From positions 27,395 through 60,597 of the forward strand of contig CADCHY010000021.1 of assembly GCA_902801365.1 (NCBI GenBank): a stretch of DNA of 33,203 nucleotides, given 5' to 3'. The DNA is from an uncultured Succiniclasticum sp. (GTDB lineage Bacteria > Bacillota > Negativicutes > Acidaminococcales > Acidaminococcaceae). The notes beneath the pieces are model-generated. The model saw nothing but the letters and a program-made list of their open reading frames with translations. It was not told the DNA's origin and ran no database searches. Numbering within the stretch: position 1 is the first letter of the stretch; each line of letters starts with the position of its first letter. Made by a program: the position numbers and the translations under genes. Below are positions 1 to 7,382 of this stretch, one piece after another.

Positions 1-647
1 CCGATGAAGGCTCCGCTGAAGATAAACAGGATGTCGGTGGTGTCGATCCTGGGTGTGAGGGGGTGCTCGCCGAAACCGGTGCCGCCTTCGATAATCTTCA
101 GCAGCGTTTGCTGGATGCTTCTCTGGAAGAAGCTGTCTTCCCGCCGGTCCAGCGGGTGGATACGGATCTTGTCGGCCTCATCCAGGATGATGATGCCTTT
201 GCCGGCCAGCTGGATGGCAACCTCGCCGGCCCGGTGTCTGATTTCGTCTTCGTCGTCATCGGAGACGTCTCCGATATATTTTTCCACGTCCGTGTTGATG
301 ATCCGGAACGCGTCCTGCAGGAGGTCAACAAGGATCGTCTCGACGTTCCGGCCCTTGTAACCGCTGCTGGTCAGGGTGTTGGTGGCGATGACCGCCACGG
401 GGATGGGGAGGTTGCACTCCCGGATCACGGTCCGGATGGATTCGGTCTTGCCCGATCCGGTGGGGCCGATAATGAGGAGGTTATCTTTGTGGATCGGGTC
501 GTCCGGGTGGATCCGGTTGTGCTCGATCCGGAGGAGGTGGGCGGCGAGGGCGGTGGCGACGGTCCGGACGCCGTCATCCTGGCCGACGATAGACTTCCTT
601 ATGAGGGCTTCCAACTCTTTGGGGGACTGGTAAGGATAATGCTCCAA
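1..647 (-). CDS. ClpX-like AAA+ ATPase, C-terminus beyond window
   Basis: A 215-codon open frame runs off the left edge. It begins at TTG (647-645), 8 nt after an AGGAG; no in-frame ATG exists before the upstream stop near 764, so TTG is the best start. Visible motifs are a ClpX/HslU-type N-terminal segment (KELEALIRKSIVGQDDGV), Walker A GPTGSGKT (about residues 65-72), a ClpX-like NTLTSSGYKGRNVETIL stretch, Walker B IIILDEADKI and the QTLLKIIEGG segment before sensor 1. Known ClpX unfolds substrates for ClpP. This protein lacks the N-terminal C4 zinc-binding domain and has DEAD in place of the usual DEID after Walker B, so it is a divergent paralogue rather than housekeeping ClpX. It is transcribed away from its neighbours from a promoter at 959-987, giving a leader of about 300 nt. 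Partner protease and substrates are unknown. Confidence 0.82.
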   Translation of the reverse strand, partial: MEHYPYQSPKELEALIRKSIVGQDDGVRTVATALAAHLLRIEHNRIHPDDPIHKDNLLIIGPTGSGKTESIRTVIRECNLPIPVAVIATNTLTSSGYKGRNVETILVDLLQDAFRIINTDVEKYIGDVSDDDEDEIRHRAGEVAIQLAGKGIIILDEADKIRIHPLDRREDSFFQRSIQQTLLKIIEGGTGFGEHPLTPRIDTTDILFIFSGAFI

Positions 648-880
648 GGTTCGGTCTCCTTTCTGCAAAGGTCTGAGGGCGGTTGTGGATTTTTTACGGT
701 GAGCCTTTTGTCCCTGCCCGTCGACACGGCTGAAGGGCTTTTGGGGGACAAAAAACTCCGGATCAGACGGCACCGGCAAACTCCAAACTTACATCTCTGA
801 CATGAATGGTCGAATTAAAACTATCGGTTGCGTATCCACCCGGACCGCTGCCGGGTGCAGAAACATAATTTGAAGCCAAT

Positions 881-955
881 GGGCCCGGACAAGACGGGCT
901 CGGGCAAGATGCGTTCAAACAAGATGCGCCCGAACCGGACGGGCCCGAACACAAT
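881..955. repeat. Five tandem 15-bp repeats
   Basis: Five consecutive 15-mers read gggcccggacaagac, gggctcgggcaagat, gcgttcaaacaagat, gcgcccgaaccggac and gggcccgaacacaat. They share a G(G/C)G(C/T)(C/T)C(A/G)(A/G)(A/G)C core. The array lies between the minus promoter at 959-987 and the ClpX-like gene, so it would be transcribed in that gene's leader. Period 15 would allow translation as a 5-residue repeat, but no open frame across it has a ribosome binding site. Confidence 0.8.
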
Positions 956-958
956 GAA

Positions 959-987
959 ATTTTACCACAATGTCCGGGAATCGTCAA
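959..987 (-). promoter_or_regulatory. Sigma-A-type promoter for the ClpX-like gene
   Basis: On the minus strand TTGACG (987-982) and TAAAAT (964-959) are separated by exactly 17 nt. The only gene downstream is the ClpX-like one starting at 647. Confidence 0.6.
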
Positions 988-1110
988 GCACTTATTTTAT
1001 TTTCGTGAAAAAATATTTGATTAATAAGTTATCTTCATATTAATATTGTCTTGCAAACGGCGTTTTTATATAAGAGTGGCATTTCTAAACTATTTCTCTT
1101 AATAGAAGAT

Positions 1111-1135
1111 TCCGCGTTAAAGAGCGGATTTTTTC
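1111..1135 (+). terminator. Possible short terminator hairpin
   Basis: A TCCGC/GCGGA stem with an 8-nt loop is followed by a T6 run. No plus-strand gene lies upstream in the window, so it may only insulate the next promoter. The rest of 988-1323 is AT-rich gene-free DNA with short CCGGCAAAG repeats near 1227-1275. Confidence 0.3.
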
Positions 1136-1157
1136 TTTTAAATATGAATTGATTATA

Positions 1158-1166
1158 TGATATAAT
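1158..1166 (+). promoter_or_regulatory. Possible extended -10 promoter
   Basis: TGATATAAT matches an extended -10 (TGnTATAAT). No good -35 element lies 17 nt upstream. It would drive the DUF3298-like gene at 1324 with a leader of about 150 nt. Confidence 0.35.
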
Positions 1167-1323
1167 TTAAACAGACGTTATAGAGTGCTGAATAAATTAA
1201 AAGACGCCGGGTTCATTAAGAAACGCCGGCAAAGTAAAGAGATACTGAAACCGGCAAAGAGACACCGGCATAATCAGAAACGCTGTGTAAACAAATCTTT
1301 GAGATTCACAGGAGGTGTATGGA

Positions 1324-1987
1324 ATGAAAAAACTTACCGGTATCCTTGTAGTAGTATTTTTGATGATCTGCAGCATGGCAGCCGCCGCCCGTCCGGAATT
1401 CCGGTCCGATGTAAGCGCTTCCAAATGGCTGCGGGTGAAAGACAGCGTCATTGCTCAAAAAAGAGAGTGACCAGCTCCGCTCCTTTTTCGATAAGGACAT
1501 GAAGGAATCAAAAGAGCTCGCCGCCAAAGGACACCGGGATATCCGCAACAGCCGCTGGCTCGTTTTCGTGAAGCTGCAACGCGATGACGCAAGGGTGCTG
1601 AGCCTTCTGGAACAGTCCTTTCACCTGGATCTTGCCGGGGAACGGTGGGGCTATGAAGGCCTGAACTATGATGCAAAAACAGGAAAAAGATTAAGCAGTC
1701 TTGACGTGTTCAAACTCTCGAAAGAAGAACTGGCCGATACCCTGCTGGAAAGGCTGACAAAGAAATACGGCAGAAGGGTCCTGGGCCAAAATCCGAGACG
1801 GATGATCCTGAGCAGGATCAAAGACGATTCGGACATGGAATTCCTGCCCTGGGTCATGACCACGGAGGGCGTGACGGTTCATTTCCGGAGCGGGGATTTC
1901 CATAACGGTTCCAGACCGCTGCCCATCACAATCCTCTTCCGCGAGGAACCGGAACTCTTTAATAAGAAATACATGCTGACGTATTGA
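1324..1987 (+). pseudogene. Exported DUF3298-like protein, frameshifted
   Basis: An ATG at 1324 follows AGGAGG and opens a signal peptide (MKKLTGILVVVFLMICSMAAAA). This frame stops at 1470 after 48 codons. The rest of the protein continues to 1987 in the +1 frame (about 178 codons from 1451). The two frames meet at an A6 run (1457-1462); with five A the product would be one 220-residue protein. The downstream part holds YEGLNYDAKTGKRLSSLDVF, typical of DUF3298 (RsiV/PdaC C-terminal type), and a late VTVHFRSGDF strand. The family is extracytoplasmic and often cell-envelope related; function here is unknown. The shift may be a real mutation, a slippery phase-variable tract or a sequencing error. 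Without correction only a 48-residue secreted stub is made. Confidence 0.7.
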
Positions 1988-2050
1988 GACGGACAGAAAC
2001 TGTCATTTGTGTAATTTATTTAATAAAGATTTTTGTAACGGTTGGCAAGC

Positions 2051-2479
2051 ATGAGCAAGATGAATTTCAAATATGTCCGTATCCAGGGCAAGGAGCTGGC
2101 GAAGAACACGATGCACGCGAAAGGCATCTTCAGCATGTGCTGGCAGATGATCCAGCAGGATGTTTTGACCGGGGAGGATGCGGACTTGTTCCGTGAGATT
2201 GACAGCTGGTTCGCGGAAAACCTGCCGTGGCCGCCTCCCTGTAAAAAACAGGAGCCTGTCGTGTGCTGGTTTAAAACGGAGAACGCGGAAGAGATGCTGA
2301 AAATGATCCGGCCCGCCATGTGGCTGCTGGAACGGTACAACCACCCGTATTACGTGGTGTATACGAACACGCCGGGCGAAATCGTATACGAGGATAAATA
2401 CCAGATTGCGGCAAAAGCAGACGGGTATCTCCAGATAGACGAGTTACAGCCGTCCTGGTCGCCCAAAGAAACGGAATGA
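2051..2479 (+). CDS. Conserved hypothetical protein (142 aa)
   Basis: I do not recognise a named domain. The protein is soluble, with no signal peptide or membrane segment. It is rich in aromatic residues and Cys, with a central LPWPPPCKKQEPVVCWFK stretch and a conserved-looking PYYVVYTNTPGEIVYEDKY segment that resembles small uncharacterised Bacillota proteins. The start is uncertain: ATG 2051, ATG 2060 and TTG 2042 are all in frame and none has a strong ribosome binding site. The gene follows the broken DUF3298-like gene by about 60 nt and is closed by the strong hairpin at 2499-2562. Nothing in the sequence assigns a function. Confidence 0.65.
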   Translation: MSKMNFKYVRIQGKELAKNTMHAKGIFSMCWQMIQQDVLTGEDADLFREIDSWFAENLPWPPPCKKQEPVVCWFKTENAEEMLKMIRPAMWLLERYNHPYYVVYTNTPGEIVYEDKYQIAAKADGYLQIDELQPSWSPKETE

Positions 2480-2498
2480 AGAACCGTATATAAAAACA

Positions 2499-2562
2499 TA
2501 AACCGGGTTTTGTAATCCTGTCTGTATCACGCAGGATTACAACCCCGGTTTATTTATTTTTT
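2499..2562. terminator. Strong bidirectional terminator
   Basis: A stem of about 20 bp (AAACCGGG-TTGTAATCCTG with one bulge) surrounds a loop of about 10 nt and is followed by a T-rich tract. It sits between convergent genes ending at 2479 (+) and 2569 (-). Confidence 0.85.
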
Positions 2563-2568
2563 CAGCGG

Positions 2569-3363
2569 TTACAGTTCTACCCTGCTTCCGGCCGCGATGT
2601 AGCGGAGCCGGTCGCCCATGAGCTGTTTCATGAACTGATACTGTTCCACGCCGGTGCAGTGGCCGGTGTAGTAAACCGTGGGGTAGGAACAGAGGATTTC
2701 CGCCGCTTCCGTCAGGCGTTTCTTTCCCGCGTCGTCCATAGGCACGCCCATAAAGTGGAAGCCGCCAACCAGCACGTCCGGGCGGAACCAGCTGGCAATG
2801 TTCAGGATGCCCTTGTGGGAACAGCCGCTGAAGAGGATCCGGCGTCCGTCTTCTTCGATGAGCAGATACTGTTCATGCCGGAAATCTTCCGGGTACAGCA
2901 CGCCGTTGCGTTTCACCAGCATGCCGCTGGTGTCGAGGGGACGGATCAGTTCCCTGTCGTTGCAGTTGTACAGGGTGACGCCTTCCGCCAGCCGGGTTTC
3001 CCCTTTGATAAGACGGATCTGTCTCGCGCACGCAATCGCCGGGTTCAATCCGATATCCTCCGCCCCGCCGTTTTTTAAATGGGGTTCAAAGGCACAGGCG
3101 CTCATGTAGATGGGCGCCGTTTTGTTTTTCTCCATGAAACGCAGAAGACCGCCGCCATGATCGTAATGCCCGTGGGACAGCACTGCCATTTCCACTTTGC
3201 CCAGGTCCACGCCCAGTTTTTCCGCGTTGTCCGCGAAGGCGCCGGACGCGCCGGAGTCAAATAAAATGACGTGGTTTTTCGTTTCGATGTAAATGCTCAG
3301 GCCGTGTTCCGCGGTGTAGCATTCCGCGCTGGCCGTGTTTTCCATTAATGTTGTGATTTTCAT
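2569..3363 (-). CDS. Metallo-beta-lactamase-fold hydrolase
   Basis: The 264-residue protein has the MBL dinuclear metal motif SHGHYDHGGG (residues 63-72; H64, H66, D68, H69), then SGCSHKG (179-185), GGFHF (200-204) and TGHCTG (233-238). This pattern fits the MBL subgroup often annotated as related to the beta-RFAP synthase/tetrahydromethanopterin enzyme, whose members in ordinary bacteria are mostly uncharacterised. No signal peptide is present, so it is cytoplasmic. It lies 43 nt downstream of the TIM-barrel gene and on the same strand, so it is probably the last gene of the Tm-1-like operon. That context suggests it hydrolyses or transforms a small metabolite made by the other two proteins; this is inference. 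Its ribosome binding site is weak. Confidence 0.85.
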   Translation of the reverse strand: MKITTLMENTASAECYTAEHGLSIYIETKNHVILFDSGASGAFADNAEKLGVDLGKVEMAVLSHGHYDHGGGLLRFMEKNKTAPIYMSACAFEPHLKNGGAEDIGLNPAIACARQIRLIKGETRLAEGVTLYNCNDRELIRPLDTSGMLVKRNGVLYPEDFRHEQYLLIEEDGRRILFSGCSHKGILNIASWFRPDVLVGGFHFMGVPMDDAGKKRLTEAAEILCSYPTVYYTGHCTGVEQYQFMKQLMGDRLRYIAAGSRVEL

Positions 3364-3405
3364 GGCGGTTTCATATTTTCAATTTCTTTTTATTGTTTTA
3401 TCTGT

Positions 3406-4236
3406 TTATTTGGTGATTGCCTTGAAGGCAGCGGCCTGTTTGGTCATGCCGCGTTCGGAAGCCAGGCGTTCAATGGAGGAAGCGCCGAAGAAGCCGTCGA
3501 TTTCCGGTACGTTTTTGATGACGTAAGCTGCGTCTTCGGGATCGGCGATGGGGCCGCCGTGGCAGATGACCATGATGTCAGGCCGTACGGAGCGGCCGGC
3601 TTTGATGATCTCACGGATCTTCACGCAGCAGTCGTCCAGGGTGACTGCGGTTTCGGCGCCGATGGAGCCTTTGGTGGTCAGGCCCATATGGGCTACCAAG
3701 ATGTCAGCGCCGGCTTCCGCCATGGCTTTTGCCTGTTCGGGATCGAAAACGTAGGGGCAGGTCAGCATGTCAAGTTTGTGGGCTTCGCGGACCATTTCCA
3801 CTTCCAGCCCGTAACCCATGCCGGTTTCTTCCAGGTTGGCGCGGAATTTGCCGTCGATGAGGCCGACAGTCGGGAAGTTCTGCACGCCGTTAAAGCCCTG
3901 ATCCTTCAGCTGTTTCAGGAAGAGGTCCATGACACGGAAGGGGTCGGTGCCGCAGACGCCTGCCAGCACAGGGGTTTTCTTTACGATAGGAAGAACTTCG
4001 CAGCCCATTTCCTGCACGATGGCGTTGGCATCGCCGTAGGAGAGCAGGCCCGCCAGGGAGCCGCGGCCGGCCATGCGGTAACGGCCGGAGTTGTAGATGA
4101 TGAGGATATCCACATCGGCCGCTTCACTGCATTTTGCGGTAATGCCGGTGCCGGCGCCTACGCCTACCAGGATCTTGCCCTGGGCGATCTGGGCTTTAAA
4201 GTCTTTTAAGATTTCTTCTCTGGATTTTCTTAACAT
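3406..4236 (-). CDS. PEP-hydrolase-family TIM-barrel protein
   Basis: The 276-residue protein matches the family annotated as phosphoenolpyruvate hydrolase-like or TIM-barrel signal transduction (PF09370). Recognisable segments are [12 protein letters not shown] (24-35), [18 protein letters not shown] (48-65), [10 protein letters not shown] (91-100), a central [13 protein letters not shown], and [13 protein letters not shown] late in the protein. The biochemical role in bacteria is not firmly established. Homologues of this domain form the C-terminal half of tomato Tm-1, whose N-terminal half is homologous to the next gene upstream (4272-5486). Here the two halves are separate genes 35 nt apart, with an AGGAGG-like site before ATG 4236. 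Known family relationship plus adjacency supports a two-protein complex. Confidence 0.88.
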   Translation of the reverse strand: MLRKSREEILKDFKAQIAQGKILVGVGAGTGITAKCSEAADVDILIIYNSGRYRMAGRGSLAGLLSYGDANAIVQEMGCEVLPIVKKTPVLAGVCGTDPFRVMDLFLKQLKDQGFNGVQNFPTVGLIDGKFRANLEETGMGYGLEVEMVREAHKLDMLTCPYVFDPEQAKAMAEAGADILVAHMGLTTKGSIGAETAVTLDDCCVKIREIIKAGRSVRPDIMVICHGGPIADPEDAAYVIKNVPEIDGFFGASSIERLASERGMTKQAAAFKAITK

Positions 4237-4271
4237 TGCATTTTCCTCCTTTTACTAAATAATTAAAGAGT

Positions 4272-5486
4272 TTATTTCATCAGGTCCAGCAGTTTCTTCG
4301 CTGCGGTAAGGGCAAAGTCTTTATCGTTGATGTTGTTGTCCATCTCCACGATTTTTACGTGGGGGTTGGTAATGCCTTTTTTCAGTGTTTCATACAGGGC
4401 GGCCCGTTCTTCCGGCCCGTCGAAGGGCTGGCCTGCCGCGTCAATCATGGATACGCCTTTGAGAGGAAGCAATACTTCCATGTCTGCGGCTGCCTGGTTC
4501 CATTTTTCCGCCAGGCGTTTGCCGATTGCAATGTTTTCTTCTTTGGAAGTCCGCATCAGGGTGACGGTGGGATTGTGCTTGTACAGGTTACGGCCGGCGA
4601 ATTCTTTCGGTACCGTATCCCAGGGACCGAAGTTGACCATATCCAGCGCGCCTACGGAAACTACCTGCGGAATCTTGTTGCGGATGGCCGCTTCGCAGCG
4701 TGTGGGGCCGGCAGCGAGGACGCCGCCTACCACTTCGTCGCACCATTCCGTGGTGGTGAGGTCCAGCACGCCGGAGAAGAAGCCTGCGTCGATAAGCGCT
4801 TCCATTGTTTTTCCGCCTGTGCCTGTCGCGTGGAAGACAAGCACTTCGTATCCGTTTTCTTCCAGGTAAGCCTTGGCCTGGTCAACACAGGGAGTTGTTA
4901 CGCCGAACATGGTTGCCGCAATCAGTGGTTTGGCTTCCGCGGTATCCGGTTTCAGCTGTTCTTTCAGGCCTGCCATGCCTGCTACGGCCAGCACGGCATT
5001 CCGGAAAATGGTCTTGGAAATTTTGTTCAGCCCTGCCACATCTACGATGGAGGGCATCATGATAATATCGCTGGTTCCCACATACTGGGAAACATTACCG
5101 GAGGCCATGGTGGAAACCATTACCTTGGGGACTCCGATGGGGAGCGCCCGCATGGCCGGTGTAACCAGTGAGGTTCCACCCGATCCGCCGCAGGAGATAA
5201 TGCCGTCGAACTTACCCTGGGCGTAAAGCTGGGGAATCAGTTTCTCCATGCCTTTGGAGAGGGCTTCCGTGGCAGTGGCGCGGTCCTTCCGGGCAACGAT
5301 GGCGTCGATGTCATAGCCTGCCGCCGCCGCGATTTCCCTGTTGTTTACATCCGGTTCGAAGGCAGGCGCGAACACGCCGGTGTGGATCATAAAGGCTTTC
5401 ATTCCTAATTCTTCTACCAGGCCTTTGATATAAAAGAACTCCGCACCTTTTGTATCAAAGGTTCCGGCTACTGCAATTGTTTTCAT
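4272..5486 (-). CDS. Tm-1-like ATP-binding protein (UPF0261)
   Basis: The 404-residue protein opens with MKTIAVAGTFDTKGAEF, the signature start of the UPF0261/Tm-1-like ATP-binding family, and has the glycine-rich GIISCGGSGGTSL segment near residue 100 and the HATGTGGKTMEALI segment near 220. Structures of the plant Tm-1 N-terminal domain bind ATP; the bacterial role is unknown. Start choice: ATG 5486 lies 6 nt after AGGAG, whereas the in-frame ATG at 5492 overlaps that ribosome binding site, so 5486 is preferred. It is the first gene of the unit with the TIM-barrel and MBL genes. A promoter at 5657-5685 gives it a leader of about 160 nt with several 9-bp repeats. Confidence 0.9.
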   Translation of the reverse strand: MKTIAVAGTFDTKGAEFFYIKGLVEELGMKAFMIHTGVFAPAFEPDVNNREIAAAAGYDIDAIVARKDRATATEALSKGMEKLIPQLYAQGKFDGIISCGGSGGTSLVTPAMRALPIGVPKVMVSTMASGNVSQYVGTSDIIMMPSIVDVAGLNKISKTIFRNAVLAVAGMAGLKEQLKPDTAEAKPLIAATMFGVTTPCVDQAKAYLEENGYEVLVFHATGTGGKTMEALIDAGFFSGVLDLTTTEWCDEVVGGVLAAGPTRCEAAIRNKIPQVVSVGALDMVNFGPWDTVPKEFAGRNLYKHNPTVTLMRTSKEENIAIGKRLAEKWNQAAADMEVLLPLKGVSMIDAAGQPFDGPEERAALYETLKKGITNPHVKIVEMDNNINDKDFALTAAKKLLDLMK

Positions 5487-5548
5487 GGACATCTCCTTTC
5501 TTTTCTCACTGAAAATTACGGTACCGGCTTCCTTTTAAATATATAACT

Positions 5549-5633
5549 GAACATAATCTGACAGTGGAACAGAATCAAACATCTAAATAGAATGGTGAAC
5601 ATAATAAAACGGGATTCGTCAAATAGAATACAA
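5549..5633. repeat. Cluster of 9-bp repeats in operon leader
   Basis: GAACATAAT occurs at 5549-5557 and 5597-5605, GAACAGAAT at 5567-5575, AAATAGAAT at 5585-5593 and 5621-5629, and GAATACAAT at 5625-5633. Start-to-start spacings of the first five are 18, 18, 12 and 24, all multiples of six. They lie just downstream of the minus-strand -10 of the Tm-1-like operon. Confidence 0.5.
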
Positions 5634-5656
5634 TGAAAAATAATTTTTCTTTAAAT

Positions 5657-5685
5657 ATTATACCCGAATTAAAAAAAGAATGCCA
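5657..5685 (-). promoter_or_regulatory. Promoter of Tm-1-like operon
   Basis: The minus strand has TGGCAT (5685-5680), 17 nt, then TATAAT (5662-5657). The -35 lies in GAATGCCACA (5678-5687), one arm of an inverted repeat whose other arm forms the -35 of the opposite promoter. Confidence 0.6.
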
Positions 5686-5747
5686 CACGCTTCACAAATA
5701 ATTTCTTTTTTTTCAACTGTATAATGAAAAACGGTTTGGGGTGTTTG

Positions 5748-5776
5748 TGGCATTCTGCCATCCGTTTTGTTATAAT
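5748..5776 (+). promoter_or_regulatory. Promoter of nitroreductase gene
   Basis: TGGCAT (5748-5753), 17 nt, TATAAT (5771-5776): the same two hexamers and spacing as the opposite promoter at 5657-5685. The -35 lies in TGTGGCATTC (5746-5755), the inverted copy of 5678-5687, and in the palindrome TGGCATTCTGCCA (5748-5760). An alternative TATAAT at 5720-5725 has no good -35. Together the sites fill the 372-nt gap 5487-5858. Confidence 0.6.
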
Positions 5777-5858
5777 AAAAACGAAGCGGAATATCGCTGT
5801 CCGGCACCGGCCGGGCAGGCGTTGGTATATATCCGGTTTTGGAAAGGAGCGGTGTAGC

Positions 5859-6386
5859 ATGAACGAAATCATCAAAGGCATGCTGGAGCGGAGAAGCTGC
5901 CGTAAGTTCAGGGCGGAATTGCCCAAAAAGGAAGACCTGCAGCAGATCGTGGAAGCAGGTTTATTCGCGGCCAACGGCAAGGGTGGGCAATCTGCCATAA
6001 TCCTTGCGATTACGAATAAGGAAGTCCGTGATAAGCTGGCAGCGGTGAACTGCAAGATCGGCGGCTGGCCGGAAGGGTTCGACCCGTTTTACGGGGCGCC
6101 TGCCGTGTTTGTGGTGCTGGCGGATAAAAACTGGCCCACCCATGTGTATGACGGCAGTCTGGTGATCGGCAACATGCTGCTGGCTGCCCATTCCTTAGGC
6201 CTGGGCAGCATCTGGATTCACCGCGCGAAAGAAGAATTTGAAATGGCGGATTGGAAAGACCTGCTGAAATCACTGGGTGTGCAAGGTGAGTGGGAAGGCA
6301 TCGGGCATTGCGTTGTCGGTTATGTTGAGGGCGAGCTGCCGGAAGCCGCGAAACGTAAAGACGGGAGAATTTTCTGGGTAGAATAG
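5859..6386 (+). CDS. Nitroreductase-family flavoprotein
   Basis: ATG 5859 follows AAAGGAG; the product is 175 residues, a usual length for the short nitroreductase class. It shows ERRSCRKF (residues 10-17), the FMN-phosphate-binding arginine motif at the family N-terminus, an AANGKGGQSA segment where typical members have (A)PSAxNxQP, the LLAAHSLGLGSIWI helix, and a GHCVVGYVEGE strand near the end. Such enzymes use FMN and NAD(P)H to reduce nitro groups, quinones or enoate-like compounds in the cytoplasm; the substrate here is not readable. Its promoter mirrors that of the divergent Tm-1-like operon, so the two are probably co-regulated. An alpha/beta hydrolase gene follows 93 nt downstream on the same strand. 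Confidence 0.88.
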   Translation: MNEIIKGMLERRSCRKFRAELPKKEDLQQIVEAGLFAANGKGGQSAIILAITNKEVRDKLAAVNCKIGGWPEGFDPFYGAPAVFVVLADKNWPTHVYDGSLVIGNMLLAAHSLGLGSIWIHRAKEEFEMADWKDLLKSLGVQGEWEGIGHCVVGYVEGELPEAAKRKDGRIFWVE

Positions 6387-6479
6387 CCCGGAACGGCCAG
6401 TGCGGGTCAGTTGTACAGAGCAGTTAGCGTAAACAGGTAGTGCAGGCCGCCTGATGCAGGCCTGTGGGGAGGCGAAAGA

Positions 6480-7307
6480 ATGAAAAGCGGATTGGTAAAA
6501 GTCAGCGACGGCGCGCATATTTATTACGAGATGGAAGGCTGCGGCCGCCCGGTTGTCCTGATTCACGGCTGGGGCTGCTCCGGCCGGTTTTATAAAAAGA
6601 ACGTGGAAGGGCTGAAGGACCGTTTTACGGTGGTGACCCTCGACCTGCGCGGCCACGGGCGTTCTTCCAAGGGCATTGACGGATACCGCATTGACAGACT
6701 GGCGCAGGACATCCATGAAGTTATTGTGGCCCTGGATCTGCATGACATGATCCTGATGGGCTGGTCCATGGGCGGTCCCACCATGCTTTCCTACTGGAAA
6801 CAGTTTGGCAAAGAGGAAGGCCGGCTGGCCGGGCTGGGGCTCATCGACATGACGCCGTTCCCCTTCAGCAGCGGGGAGTGGAATTCCCACGGCCTGCGTA
6901 ATTACAATATGGAAGGCTTTAATGCATTTGTGGGCGCGATCCTGAAAGACCACGACGGGTTTGCCTCTGCTTTTGCAAGTAAAATCTTCAAAGACGGCGT
7001 GGTCCCGGAAGGCATGGACTGGCTGCATGCGGAGCTGATGAAACTGCCACCGTATCTGGGCATTGCGCTGTATGGAGATTATTGCTACAGTGATTATACC
7101 GATGTGCTGCCCACGATCACGGTGCCGGTTCTGGTGGTGTCGGCGGACAGCGGCATCTTCCCGAAAAGCGTGGAGCAGGGGAAATGGATTGCGGCACAGA
7201 TTCCGAAGGGCGAGTTTGTTCCTTTCTATGAAGGCGGGCACCTGCTGTTCTGGCTGGAGGCGGACAAATTTAACAACGCCGTGGCCGGTTTCGCAGCGAA
7301 GCTGTGA
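6480..7307 (+). CDS. Alpha/beta hydrolase
   Basis: The 275-residue protein shows the classical lipase/haloperoxidase-like pattern: oxyanion HGWG (29-32), DLRGHGRSS (55-63), nucleophile elbow GWSMGG (94-99, Ser96), a late VLVVSADSGIFP strand carrying the expected acid region, and GGHLLF with catalytic His254. No signal peptide. The ATG at 6480 is preceded by GGGGAGG at a good distance. The substrate cannot be deduced; the family includes esterases, C-C hydrolases and perhydrolases. It is co-directional with the upstream nitroreductase and the downstream exported inhibitor gene, but the gaps of about 75-95 nt leave co-transcription open. Confidence 0.88.
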   Translation: MKSGLVKVSDGAHIYYEMEGCGRPVVLIHGWGCSGRFYKKNVEGLKDRFTVVTLDLRGHGRSSKGIDGYRIDRLAQDIHEVIVALDLHDMILMGWSMGGPTMLSYWKQFGKEEGRLAGLGLIDMTPFPFSSGEWNSHGLRNYNMEGFNAFVGAILKDHDGFASAFASKIFKDGVVPEGMDWLHAELMKLPPYLGIALYGDYCYSDYTDVLPTITVPVLVVSADSGIFPKSVEQGKWIAAQIPKGEFVPFYEGGHLLFWLEADKFNNAVAGFAAKL

Positions 7308-7382
7308 AGGGCTTTTGCCTGCAAGGCGGAGATTGTGGAAACGGAAGTCGGCGACTGACGGAGGCGTGGGGAGGTATTACAT

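Noticed and set aside
63..800. Long plus-strand open frame opposite the ClpX-like gene
   Set aside because: No ribosome binding site and no recognisable protein features; the opposite strand encodes clear AAA+ motifs over the same bases.
763..987. Minus-strand 74-codon frame with Cys/Ser/Pro repeats across the 15-bp array
   Set aside because: Its ATG overlaps the -35 of the promoter at 959-987 and it has no ribosome binding site; the repeats are better seen as leader DNA.
3559..4209. 216-codon plus-strand frame
   Set aside because: Antisense shadow of the TIM-barrel gene, which has full family motifs and a good ribosome binding site.
5678..5687. Possible sigma-54 -24 element (TGGCAT)
   Set aside because: The required GC at -12 is missing on both strands; a 17-nt spaced TATAAT fits a sigma-A-type promoter better.
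6270..7241. 323-codon minus-strand frame
   Set aside because: Antisense to the alpha/beta hydrolase with its intact catalytic motifs; codon-bias artefact.
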